A DNA stretch of 7,278 nt from an uncultured Pseudomonas sp. (GTDB lineage Bacteria; Pseudomonadota; Gammaproteobacteria; Pseudomonadales; Pseudomonadaceae). Below, piece by piece: positions 1 to 6,103 of this stretch (within the stretch, counting starts at the first letter, position 1; each line of letters begins with the position of its first letter). The DNA is taken from the NCBI GenBank assembly GCA_937863915.1, contig CALMID010000379.1:1-7278 (forward strand), written 5' to 3'. The notes under the pieces are model-generated. The model had not been told where the DNA came from and made no database searches. It saw nothing but the letters and a program-made list of their open reading frames with translations. The position numbers and the translations under genes were made by a program.

Positions 1-1
1 G

Positions 2-1432
2 TTCGCCACCGGTCTTAACGGCACCCGCTCGCCCTATGGCGAATGCCGCAACAGCGTGCACCCGGACTACCCGTCCGGCGGTTCCAGTGCCGGCTCGGCC
101 CTGGCCGTGGCACTGGGCGTGGTCAGCTTTGCGCTGGGCACCGACACCGCCGGCAGCGGCCGGGTGCCGGCGGCGCTGAACAATTTGATCGGGCTCAAGG
201 CCAGCAAGGGGCTGATATCCACGGCCGGCGTGGTGCCAGCCTGCCGCACGCTGGACTGCGTGACCTACTTCACCGCCACCGCCCTTGAGGCCAGCCAGCT
301 ACTGGCGCTGACCGCCAAGCTCGATGCCCGCGACGAATATAGCCGCGCCAACCCGCTATGGAACGACGCCAGCGCCTTCGGTAAGCCGCGCACCGGTTTC
401 CGTTTCGGCGTGCCGGCACAGCTGGAGTTTCTGGGTTGCCCGGAAAGCCCGGTGCTGTTCGCCGCGACCATCGAGCAGCTGAAAGCCCTCGGCGGCGAAG
501 CGGTGGAAATCGACTTCGCGCCCTTCCTCGAAGCCGCGCGCCTGCTCTATGAAGGCCCCTGGGTGGCCGAACGCTACAGCGTCGCCGGCGCACTGATCGA
601 GCAGCAGCCAGACGCCGTGCTACCGGTGATCAAGGCCGTGCTGGAAAAGGCACCCGGCGTCAGTGGCGTCGACACCTTCCGCGCCCAGTACCGCCTGCAG
701 GCACTCAAGGCCATCTGCGACCGCATCCTCGCCGATCTGGACTGCATCCTGACCCCGGCCTACCCGCGCCCGGTGACCCTGGCCGAGCTGCACGCCGAAC
801 CGGTCAAGCGCAATTCGGACCTGGGCTACTACACCAACTTCATGAACATGCTCGACTACGCGGCCGTCGCGGTGCCGGCCGGCTTCATGCAAAACGGCCT
901 GCCATGGGGCGTGACCCTGTTCGGCCGCGCCTTCACCGACCAGTATCTGCTGAGCCTGGCCGACGGCCTGCAGCGCCAAACCGGCCTGGCGCTGGTCGGT
1001 GAGCGCAGCCTGGACGCGCAAGCCCCGGCTGCCGTCGCCCGCAACGATCGCGCCCGCGTGGTGGTGTGCGGCGCGCACCTCGACGGCCTGCCGCTGAACT
1101 GGCAGCTGCGCCAGCGCGGCGGTCGTCTGCTGCAGGCCACCCAGAGCTCGCCGGACTACCGGCTGTATGCCCTGGCCGGCGGTGCGGTGCTGCGTCCGGG
1201 CATGGTCCGCGTTGCCGAGGGCGGCGTGGCCATCGCCGTGGAGGTCTGGGAGCTGCCGAGCAGCGAACTGGGCTCCTTCCTCACTGGCATCCCGGCGCCG
1301 CTGGGCCTGGGCAAGGTGCAGCTGGCCGACGGCAGCTGGGAAACCGGTTTCATCTGCGAAGGCTATGGACTGGAAGGCGCCAGCGATATCACCGCCTTCG
1401 GCGGCTGGCGCGCCTGGCTGGCCAGCCGCTGA
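2..1432 (+). CDS. atzF: Allophanate hydrolase, 3' part (5' end outside window)
   Basis: Allophanate hydrolase splits allophanate (urea-1-carboxylate) into ammonia and CO2, the second step of ATP-dependent urea degradation after urea carboxylase; it is cytoplasmic. The frame is open from base 2, giving 476 visible residues. About 130 residues, including the catalytic lysine of the amidase triad, should lie upstream. An amidase-signature domain is clear: PSGGSSAGSA at visible residues 24-33, with the cis-serine at S28 (base 83), and GTDTAGSGRVP with the nucleophile S52 (base 155). The 24-residue spacing is that expected of Ser-cisSer-Lys amidases. After about residue 350 comes a second domain (VVVCGAHLDGLPLN through GIPAPLGLGKVQL and GFICEGYGLEGA), typical of the AtzF/DUR1,2 C-terminal domain and absent from generic amidases such as GatA. 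This is what makes the call specific. The urea carboxylase gene probably lies upstream. The ATG-like or GTG starts inside the window are internal, not real starts. Confidence 0.93.
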   Translation, partial: FATGLNGTRSPYGECRNSVHPDYPSGGSSAGSALAVALGVVSFALGTDTAGSGRVPAALNNLIGLKASKGLISTAGVVPACRTLDCVTYFTATALEASQLLALTAKLDARDEYSRANPLWNDASAFGKPRTGFRFGVPAQLEFLGCPESPVLFAATIEQLKALGGEAVEIDFAPFLEAARLLYEGPWVAERYSVAGALIEQQPDAVLPVIKAVLEKAPGVSGVDTFRAQYRLQALKAICDRILADLDCILTPAYPRPVTLAELHAEPVKRNSDLGYYTNFMNMLDYAAVAVPAGFMQNGLPWGVTLFGRAFTDQYLLSLADGLQRQTGLALVGERSLDAQAPAAVARNDRARVVVCGAHLDGLPLNWQLRQRGGRLLQATQSSPDYRLYALAGGAVLRPGMVRVAEGGVAIAVEVWELPSSELGSFLTGIPAPLGLGKVQLADGSWETGFICEGYGLEGASDITAFGGWRAWLASR

Positions 1433-1443
1433 AACCCGCGTCA

Positions 1444-1469
1444 CGGCGCCGCACTCGCTGGCGGCGCCG
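1444..1469. other. GC-rich hairpin downstream of atzF, possible weak terminator
   Basis: Two copies of the self-complementary octamer CGGCGCCG (1444-1451 and 1462-1469) are separated by 10 bases and can pair into an 8-bp, all-G/C stem. It begins 12 bases after the atzF stop codon, where a terminator would be expected. No T-run follows (next bases are GCCTCTGCC), so it is not a canonical Rho-independent terminator. It could stabilise the mRNA 3' end, cause pausing, or be chance in GC-rich DNA. A weak sigma-S-like -10 (CCACACT, 1477-1483) lies just downstream and could serve the next gene, but no convincing -35 accompanies it. Confidence 0.35.
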
Positions 1470-1516
1470 GCCTCTGCCACACTAACGGGAGATCATCGAG
1501 CCAGGGAGCGCTCTGC

Positions 1517-2998
1517 ATGCCGTTGACCAGCCGCCACCGGACCCTTGTGCCACTGCGCCTGCTGTTGCTGTTCCTGCTGCTGGGCGGGTTTCTCACCACC
1601 ACCCTGTTCAGCTACTACACCTCGCTGAAAGCGGTACGCAGCAGCATCCTCAGCACCGAACTGCCGCTGACCTCGGATAACGTCTATTCGGAAATCCAGC
1701 GCGACCTGGTGCGCCCGGTGCTGATTGCCTCGATGATGGCCAACGACACCTTCCTGCACGACTGGATCAAGCACGGCGAACAGAACCCCGAGCAGATCAC
1801 CCGCTACCTGCGCGAAGTGCAGAACCGCCACAACGCCTTCACCAGCTTCTTCGTCTCGGAAAAGACCCGCACCTACTTCCAGAGCCGCGGCATCCTCAAG
1901 CAGGTGGCCCAGGATGAACCACGGGATGCCTGGTACTTCCGCGCCCGCGAATTGAGCGAGCCCTACGAGATCAATGTCGATATCGACATGGCCAACCAGG
2001 ACAGCATGGCCATCTTCATCAACTACCGGGTTCTCGACGAGGCCCAGCACTTTCTCGGCGTCACCGGCGTTGGCCTCTCCGTGGAGAGCGTGGGCAAGCT
2101 GATCGACACCTACCAGAAGCGCTTCGACCGCACCGTCTACCTGGTCAACCAGCGTGGTGTGATCAGCCTCACCGGCGAGGCCGGCGGGCCGTTCGGCAAC
2201 CGCGCCGGCAAGGCGATTGCCGATATCGAGGGCCTCGACGGCCTGCTCGCGCAGATGCCCGAGCTGCGTGATGGCAGCTACGAATACGAGTACGAAGGCC
2301 ACCGCTACTTCGTCAATGTGCGCTACATCCCCGAGCTGAAGAACTACCTGTTCGTCACCAAGCATGATGGCGGGCAGACCGCCGAAATCCGCCAGTCGCT
2401 GTGGCTCAGCGTGCTGATGTGCCTGCTGGTCACCGCCGTCGTGATGACCCTGTTCAGCCTGATCATTCGCCGCTACCAGCGGCGCATCGAACGCTTGGCG
2501 GCCAGCGACCAGCTCACCGAACTGCCCAACCGCCGTGGCTTCGAGATGCTCGCCGGGCAGGCCATCGAGGAAGCCCGCCGCGAGCAGCAGCCCCTGAGCG
2601 CCATCGTCATCGACCTTGACCACTTCAAGACCCTCAACGACACCCACGGCCACATGGCCGGTGATGTGGTGCTCAAGGGCTTTGCCAACCAGTTGCGGGC
2701 ATCCCTGCGCCGCTCGGACATCGTCTGCCGCTGGGGCGGTGAAGAGTTCATCGTGCTGTTCAAGAACACCGCGCTGGACACCGCCCAGCAACTGGCGGAA
2801 AAACTGCGTGCCCAACTGGAGCAGCAGCACTTCTTCTGGGAAGACAAGGCGCTCAAGGTCACCATCAGCATCGGCCTGACCAACCTCACCGGCGGCGAAG
2901 GCCTGGATGGCCTGATCGCCCGCGCCGACCGCGCGCTTTACCGTGCCAAGCAGAGTGGCCGCAACCGGATTGCCAGCGAGCCAGGCGCCAGCGCCTAA
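1517..2998 (+). CDS. Membrane-anchored diguanylate cyclase with periplasmic Cache-like sensor
   Basis: This 493-residue enzyme should make c-di-GMP from two GTP at the inner membrane. A transmembrane helix at about residues 13-34 is followed by a roughly 260-residue periplasmic region resembling a double-Cache sensor, with a repeated pattern such as FFVSEKTRTYFQSRG near 111-125 and VYLVNQRGVISLTGE near 207-221. A second helix (about 295-317) leads into a GGDEF domain starting at SDQLTELPNRRGF (330-342). The active-site motif is GGEEF at 407-411, metal-binding D366 is in VIDLDHF, and the nucleotide-binding segment FKTLNDTHGHMAGD follows. The inhibitory I-site RxxD is present (R398-D401), five residues before GGEEF, so product feedback is likely. 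The fold-completing TISIGLT and ADRALYRAKQSGRN segments are present, and no EAL domain follows. The start is backed by AGGGAG at 1503-1508, eight bases upstream. The signal sensed cannot be read from sequence. It probably leads the transcription unit; the next gene starts 16 bases after its stop. Confidence 0.92.
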   Translation: MPLTSRHRTLVPLRLLLLFLLLGGFLTTTLFSYYTSLKAVRSSILSTELPLTSDNVYSEIQRDLVRPVLIASMMANDTFLHDWIKHGEQNPEQITRYLREVQNRHNAFTSFFVSEKTRTYFQSRGILKQVAQDEPRDAWYFRARELSEPYEINVDIDMANQDSMAIFINYRVLDEAQHFLGVTGVGLSVESVGKLIDTYQKRFDRTVYLVNQRGVISLTGEAGGPFGNRAGKAIADIEGLDGLLAQMPELRDGSYEYEYEGHRYFVNVRYIPELKNYLFVTKHDGGQTAEIRQSLWLSVLMCLLVTAVVMTLFSLIIRRYQRRIERLAASDQLTELPNRRGFEMLAGQAIEEARREQQPLSAIVIDLDHFKTLNDTHGHMAGDVVLKGFANQLRASLRRSDIVCRWGGEEFIVLFKNTALDTAQQLAEKLRAQLEQQHFFWEDKALKVTISIGLTNLTGGEGLDGLIARADRALYRAKQSGRNRIASEPGASA

Positions 2999-3002
2999 AA
3001 AC

Positions 3003-3007
3003 AGGGA
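3003..3007 (+). promoter_or_regulatory. Ribosome binding site that sets the start of the DUF2157-type gene
   Basis: AGGGA sits seven bases before the ATG at 3015. It favours that start over an in-frame ATG at 2943, which lies inside the diguanylate cyclase gene, has no comparable site and would add a 24-residue polar extension. Confidence 0.65.
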
Positions 3008-3014
3008 CGTCACC

Positions 3015-4085
3015 ATGACCATCGACAACCGCGCGCAGGCCCAGCAGCGCAGCGACCGCATCGCCCAGTTCCGCGCCGAGCTGGACTGCCTGCAACGCGA
3101 GGGCGTGCTGCAACTGGCAGCCAACCAGCAGGCCCAGGTGCAGGGCTACCATCAGCGCCTGCTCGGCGAGCTGGCCAGCCGCTTCGACATCGATCACAGC
3201 CGCCAGGCGCACCAGCTGTCGCTGGGCATGCGTATCGCCTCGCTGCTCGGCGCCCTGGCCCTGGCCGCCAGCCTGTTCTTCCTGTTCTACCGCTTCTGGG
3301 GCCTGTTCGGCAGCACCAGCCAGGTCGCCATCCTGATCGCCGCGCCGCTGCTCGGCCTGCTGCTCACCGCAGCCCTGCAACGCCTGGATGACAGCGGCTA
3401 CTTCAGCAAGCTGGCGGCGCTGCTGACCTTTACCGCCTTCGTCCTCAACCTGGTCATGCTGGGGCAGATCTTCAATATCACCCCCACCGATCAGGCCCTG
3501 CTGGCCTGGGCCGCGCTGGCCCTGCTGCTGGCCTATGCCTGCGAGCTGCGCCTGCTGCTCGGGTTGGGCCTGCTCAGTGCCACGGCCTTCTGCGCCAGCC
3601 GCCTGCACAGCTGGGACGGCCTCGACTGGCTGGCCTGCATCGAACGCCCGGAGAACTTCCTGCTGCCGGCCCTGCTCATGCTGGCCAGCGCCGAACTGGC
3701 CGTGCAGCGCCGCTTCGCCGGCTTTGCCGCGATGTACCGGATGCTCGGTCTGGTCTGCCTGCTGCTGCCAATGCTGATCCTCGGCTACTGGGGGGAAGGC
3801 AGCTACCTGCGCCTGGACCCGGATCTGATCGAGGGCATCTATCAGTTGCTAGGTTTCGCCGTGCCGGCGCTGGCCATTTACATCGGCATTCGCCGCCAAC
3901 AGGCCGAGCTGATCAACGGCGGCACGCTGCTGTTCGTCATTGCCCTGTTCTGCAAGGTCTTCGACTGGTGGTGGGACTACCTGCCCAAGTACCTGTTCTT
4001 CTTCCTCCTCGGTCTGCTGGCCATCCTGGTCCTGCTGGTGATGCGCCGCCTGCGTCGTAGCCTCGCCGTGGAGGTGCAGCCATGA
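3015..4085 (+). CDS. Polytopic membrane protein, DUF2157 type
   Basis: This is a 356-residue integral inner-membrane protein of unknown function. The first 70 or so residues are hydrophilic and probably cytoplasmic and helical, with the phrase LDCLQREGVLQLAANQ near 23-38 resembling the start of DUF2157 proteins. From about residue 72 to 345 there are nine or ten hydrophobic segments (roughly 72-94, 101-120, 133-152, 158-177, 179-197, 213-229, 240-258, 272-291, 299-315 and 325-345). The tail is basic (MRRLRRSL). The aromatic-rich stretch FDWWWDYLPKYLFFFLLG (316-333) just before the last helix is characteristic of DUF2157/DUF4401-type proteins. No catalytic motif is visible. Its last four bases overlap the next gene (ATGA), so the two are almost certainly co-translated and may form a membrane complex. 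The family assignment is from recalled resemblance; the membrane topology is read directly from sequence. Confidence 0.72.
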   Translation: MTIDNRAQAQQRSDRIAQFRAELDCLQREGVLQLAANQQAQVQGYHQRLLGELASRFDIDHSRQAHQLSLGMRIASLLGALALAASLFFLFYRFWGLFGSTSQVAILIAAPLLGLLLTAALQRLDDSGYFSKLAALLTFTAFVLNLVMLGQIFNITPTDQALLAWAALALLLAYACELRLLLGLGLLSATAFCASRLHSWDGLDWLACIERPENFLLPALLMLASAELAVQRRFAGFAAMYRMLGLVCLLLPMLILGYWGEGSYLRLDPDLIEGIYQLLGFAVPALAIYIGIRRQQAELINGGTLLFVIALFCKVFDWWWDYLPKYLFFFLLGLLAILVLLVMRRLRRSLAVEVQP

Positions 4086-4882
4086 AGCCGGCCCGCCTGC
4101 TGCTGGCCGCCGCCGGCCTGATCGTGATCAGCAATGCCCTGAGCCTGGCTGGCGTGGCGTGGAACCGCAGCGGCACGCCGGACAGCCAGCTGCGCCTGTC
4201 CGAGCGGGAGCTGCCATTCGCCTGGCGCGAATTCGGCCCACAGGAAAACTCCAACCTGGCCCTGCGCCTGGACTGGCAGCAGGAACAGCGCCGCGCCAAC
4301 GACTGGCGCGGCCCCGACTGGCTGCAGCGCAATGCCCTGCTCGAGCTGGGTTTCGATGAGCTACCCGAAGACGGTCAGGAAAACTACGCCCGCTGGCGCC
4401 TGCAGGAACGCAATGCGCTGGTGGTGCTGGAGTTCGATGGCCCGACCTATCAGCGCGAGCTGGCCCGCGCGGCTGCTGAACTGGCCGAAGCGCGCAGCAA
4501 ACAGGCCGCCGCCGAGCGCATCAAGGACCTCGAACAGCAACTGCAACACGCCCGTGAGCAGGACAGTCGCCTGTATGCAGTGGCCGCCGGTCTCGACCGA
4601 GCCAGCCTGCGCCAGCGTTACCCCGACCGCCAGCGCTACGCCATCGTGCCGGCCCGCATCAGCGCCAGCCTCAGCCAGCAGGACAAACGCTGGTACGTGC
4701 GCGGCCATATCAGCGAACTGCGCGTGGGCGATCTGTACCTGCCGCTGGCCAGCCGCGACGCCCTGCGCGCCGAATATGCCCAGCCCGAGCAACAGCGCGC
4801 CCACTACCAGGTGGAACTGGCCTTCGGCCAGCGCCTGGAACCCTGGGTGCAGGATGTGCAGCTGGAGCCCCGGCATGACTGA
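4082..4882 (+). CDS. Membrane-anchored coiled-coil protein, probable DUF4824 family
   Basis: This is a 266-residue protein of unknown function. A hydrophobic stretch at about residues 5-26 (LLLAAAGLIVISNALSLAGV), preceded by a short basic start, looks like an uncleaved signal anchor that leaves the rest in the periplasm. The SERELPFAWREFG segment (40-52) and following LALRLDW match my memory of Pseudomonas DUF4824 proteins, which often sit beside DUF2157 genes. Residues about 124-160 are rich in A, E, K, Q and L with heptad-like spacing and probably form a coiled coil. The C-terminal part (about 186-262) is beta-rich, with RVGDLYLPLASRDALRAEYA resembling the GDYxxLxY theme of other DUF2157 partners. 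A strong GGAGG (4070-4074) lies seven bases before ATG, and the start overlaps the previous stop by four bases. Function is likely joint with the DUF2157 protein, perhaps as its periplasmic partner; that is inference. Confidence 0.7.
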   Translation: MKPARLLLAAAGLIVISNALSLAGVAWNRSGTPDSQLRLSERELPFAWREFGPQENSNLALRLDWQQEQRRANDWRGPDWLQRNALLELGFDELPEDGQENYARWRLQERNALVVLEFDGPTYQRELARAAAELAEARSKQAAAERIKDLEQQLQHAREQDSRLYAVAAGLDRASLRQRYPDRQRYAIVPARISASLSQQDKRWYVRGHISELRVGDLYLPLASRDALRAEYAQPEQQRAHYQVELAFGQRLEPWVQDVQLEPRHD

Positions 4883-5093
4883 CACGCCCGTCGACCCGCA
4901 GCGTTGCCCGCTGTGCGGGGCAGCCAACCAGTGCACACTGGCCAATCCGGCCACCGCCACGCTGCCCTGCTGGTGTTTCAGCACACCGATCAGTGCCGAT
5001 GCCCTGGCGCGCATTCCCGCCGAGGCACGCCAGCAGGCCTGCCTGTGCCCGGCCTGCGCACAACTCGCCAGCCAGGCTGTCGATGCGTCTTGA
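4875..5093 (+). CDS. Small cysteine-rich CWC family protein
   Basis: This 72-residue protein, probably cytoplasmic, contains eight cysteines: C11 and C14 (RCPLCG), C20, C32 and C34 (PCWCF), and C56, C58 and C61 (CLCPAC). The central CWC triplet defines the cysteine-rich CWC family, and the paired CxxC/CxC arrangement suggests zinc or another metal; its biochemical role is unknown. The chosen ATG is preceded by TGGAG (4863-4867) at seven bases, and the first residues MTDTPVDPQRCPLCG match the family's N-terminal layout. The gene overlaps the upstream gene by 8 bases and rsuA by 11, so it should be translationally coupled to both. The reading frame stays open far upstream of this ATG, but that part is a shadow of the coiled-coil gene. 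Confidence 0.82.
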   Translation: MTDTPVDPQRCPLCGAANQCTLANPATATLPCWCFSTPISADALARIPAEARQQACLCPACAQLASQAVDAS

Positions 5094-5772
5094 TCGTTTC
5101 CTCAGCAACCTGCCGCGCTTCAACCGCCAGGACGCCCGCCAGCTGATCAGCCAGGGCCGTATTCGCCTGGATGGCCTGGAGTGCCGCGACGCCCAGGCCG
5201 AGGTGCGCGAATTCAGCCGGGTACAACTGGATGATGAGCTGCTGCAGGCCGGCAAGGCGGCACGCTACTTCATGCTGCACAAGCCGGTGGGCGTGGTCAG
5301 CGCCACCTGCCATCCCGAGCACCGCACCGTGCTCGACCTGCTCGACGAGCCGGACAAGGATGACCTGCACCTGGCCGGCCGCCTGGACCTCAACACCAGC
5401 GGCCTGCTGCTGATCAGCAACGACGGCCTGTGGACCAGACGCCTGACCCTGCCGGGCAGCAAGCAGCCCAAGGTCTACCGGGTGCAGACCGAGCAGCCCA
5501 TCACCGACGAATACATCGAGGTATTCGCCCGCGGCCTGTACTTCGCCTATGAAGACCTCACCACCCTGCCCGCCGAACTGGAAATCCTCGACAGCCACAG
5601 CGCCCGCCTGACCCTGCACGAGGGCCGCTACCACCAGGTCAAGCGCATGTTCGGCCACTTCCAGAACAAGGTCATCGGCCTGCACCGCGAACGTATCGGC
5701 CCTCTGAACCTGGGCGATCTGCCGGTGGGGCAATACCGTGCGCTGAGCGACGAGGAAGTCGCCGCGTTCTGA
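5083..5772 (+). CDS. rsuA: 16S rRNA pseudouridine(516) synthase RsuA
   Basis: RsuA converts uridine 516 of 16S rRNA to pseudouridine during 30S assembly, in the cytoplasm. The 229-residue product has an N-terminal S4-like RNA-binding domain (MRLDRFLSNLPRFNRQDARQ; about residues 1-55) and a catalytic domain beginning at RYFMLHKPVGVVSAT. The catalytic aspartate is D102 in GRLDLNTSGLLL, the same number as in E. coli RsuA. Near the end EGRYHQVKRMF and LHRERIGPLNL are close to the E. coli protein, as is the ending GQYRALSDEEVAAF. These features separate it from RluB/RluE/RluF, though RluE-type paralogues are not formally excluded. The start at 5083 gives the standard family N-terminus. Its ribosome site is weak (AGG at 5074-5076), and the 11-base overlap with the CWC gene suggests translation depends partly on coupling. 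An in-frame ATG at 4993 would add 30 residues unlike the family and was not chosen. Confidence 0.9.
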   Translation: MRLDRFLSNLPRFNRQDARQLISQGRIRLDGLECRDAQAEVREFSRVQLDDELLQAGKAARYFMLHKPVGVVSATCHPEHRTVLDLLDEPDKDDLHLAGRLDLNTSGLLLISNDGLWTRRLTLPGSKQPKVYRVQTEQPITDEYIEVFARGLYFAYEDLTTLPAELEILDSHSARLTLHEGRYHQVKRMFGHFQNKVIGLHRERIGPLNLGDLPVGQYRALSDEEVAAF

Positions 5773-5798
5773 GAAACCCAGGAATTTCAGCCGCCTGC

Positions 5799-5827
5799 TT
5801 CCCGGCCAAGGCCGATTCTGGTACAAA
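5799..5827 (+). promoter_or_regulatory. Probable promoter of the tRNA-Gly gene
   Basis: An extended -10 element, TG-G-TACAAA (5819-5827), lies 13 bases before the tRNA. A poor -35 (TTCCCG, 5799-5804) is at 17-base spacing. Transcription would start near 5834, a few bases before the mature 5' end. The bases just after the -10 (GACGGCCG) are GC-rich, as in stringently controlled stable-RNA promoters. A perfect palindrome CGGCCAAGGCCG (5803-5814) fills most of the spacer. Read-through from rsuA is also possible because no terminator separates the two. Confidence 0.45.
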
Positions 5828-5840
5828 GACGGCCGTCCGA

Positions 5841-5914
5841 GCGGGCGTCGTATAATGGCATTACCTGAGCTTCCCAAGCTCATGACGAGGGTTCGATTCC
5901 CTTCGCCCGCTCCA
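5841..5914 (+). tRNA. tRNA-Gly (anticodon CCC)
   Basis: This is a complete 74-base cloverleaf with encoded CCA. The acceptor stem GCGGGCG (5841-5847) pairs perfectly with CGCCCGC (5904-5910), followed by discriminator T and CCA (5912-5914). The D stem is GTA/TAC (5850-5852, 5862-5864). The anticodon stem is TGAGC/GCTCA (5866-5870, 5878-5882) around loop TTCCCAA with anticodon CCC at 5873-5875. The T stem is GAGGG/CCCTT (5887-5891, 5899-5903) around TTCGATT. It reads the glycine codon GGG and corresponds to E. coli glyU in specificity. It stands alone, with its own terminator 14 bases after the CCA. Confidence 0.97.
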
Positions 5915-5927
5915 GAATCCAATCGTT

Positions 5928-5953
5928 AAAGCCCTGCTCACGCAGGGCTTTTT
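5928..5953 (+). terminator. Rho-independent terminator after tRNA-Gly
   Basis: AAAGCCCTGC (5928-5937) and GCAGGGCTTT (5942-5951) form a perfect 10-bp stem with a TCAC loop, running into TTTTT (5949-5953) and further T-rich bases. It would end the tRNA transcript and any read-through from the rsuA operon. The A-run on the 5' side gives some potential to work in the reverse direction too. Confidence 0.93.
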
Positions 5954-5995
5954 CGTTTCTGCTGCTTGCCAGTGTCGAAGAAGTGCCGAAATCTG

Positions 5996-6012
5996 GCGAC
6001 AGGGTCTGTCGC
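5996..6012. repeat. Perfect inverted repeat in the tRNA-GST gap, possible operator
   Basis: GCGACAG (5996-6002) and CTGTCGC (6006-6012) are perfect inverted arms around a GGT spacer. This sits about 55 bases before the putative -10 of the GST-family gene. As RNA the 3-base loop is tight but possible; as DNA it has the shape of a regulator dimer site. No T-run follows, so it is not a terminator. The remainder of the 5954-6103 gap has no credible gene. Confidence 0.4.
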
Positions 6013-6044
6013 AGAGCGCCGCTAAACGCCTTTGTCCATCAACA

Positions 6045-6072
6045 CTGGCTCTCGCCCCACAAGCGCCATAAT
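6045..6072 (+). promoter_or_regulatory. Possible promoter of the GST-family gene
   Basis: CATAAT (6067-6072) matches five of six bases of the -10 consensus and is followed by CTGTGCGC. CTGGCT at 6045-6050 is a poor -35 match at 16-base spacing. Transcription would start near 6079, giving a leader of about 25 bases. A promoter is needed here because the strong terminator upstream isolates this gene. Confidence 0.35.
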
Positions 6073-6103
6073 CTGTGCGCCTGCCCCCCACGATGAACAC
6101 CCG

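Noticed and set aside
620..1480. 286-residue minus-strand open frame opposite atzF
   Set aside because: Low-complexity A/G/Q/H-rich translation with no recognisable family; the plus strand has an unambiguous allophanate hydrolase.
1493..3124. 543-residue open frame on the minus strand opposite the diguanylate cyclase
   Set aside because: It mirrors a clear GGEEF gene. Its product is an A/G/V/Q-rich run with no domain, as expected of antisense frames in GC-rich DNA.
2886..3608. 240-residue minus-strand open frame, very rich in Q, G and E
   Set aside because: It is the reverse reading of leucine- and alanine-rich codons in the DUF2157-type gene; no real protein features.
4361..5014. 217-residue minus-strand open frame opposite the coiled-coil gene
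   Set aside because: No motif, and it conflicts with three well-supported overlapping plus-strand genes.
5851..5856. Perfect TATAAT -10 box
   Set aside because: It lies in the D arm of the tRNA, where this sequence is dictated by tRNA-Gly structure, and no -35 is present at 16-18 bases upstream (GACGGC).
5841..5914. tRNA-Gly as an integration site for a genomic island
   Set aside because: No integrase, no repeated copy of the tRNA 3' end in the window, and ordinary genes with similar composition follow.
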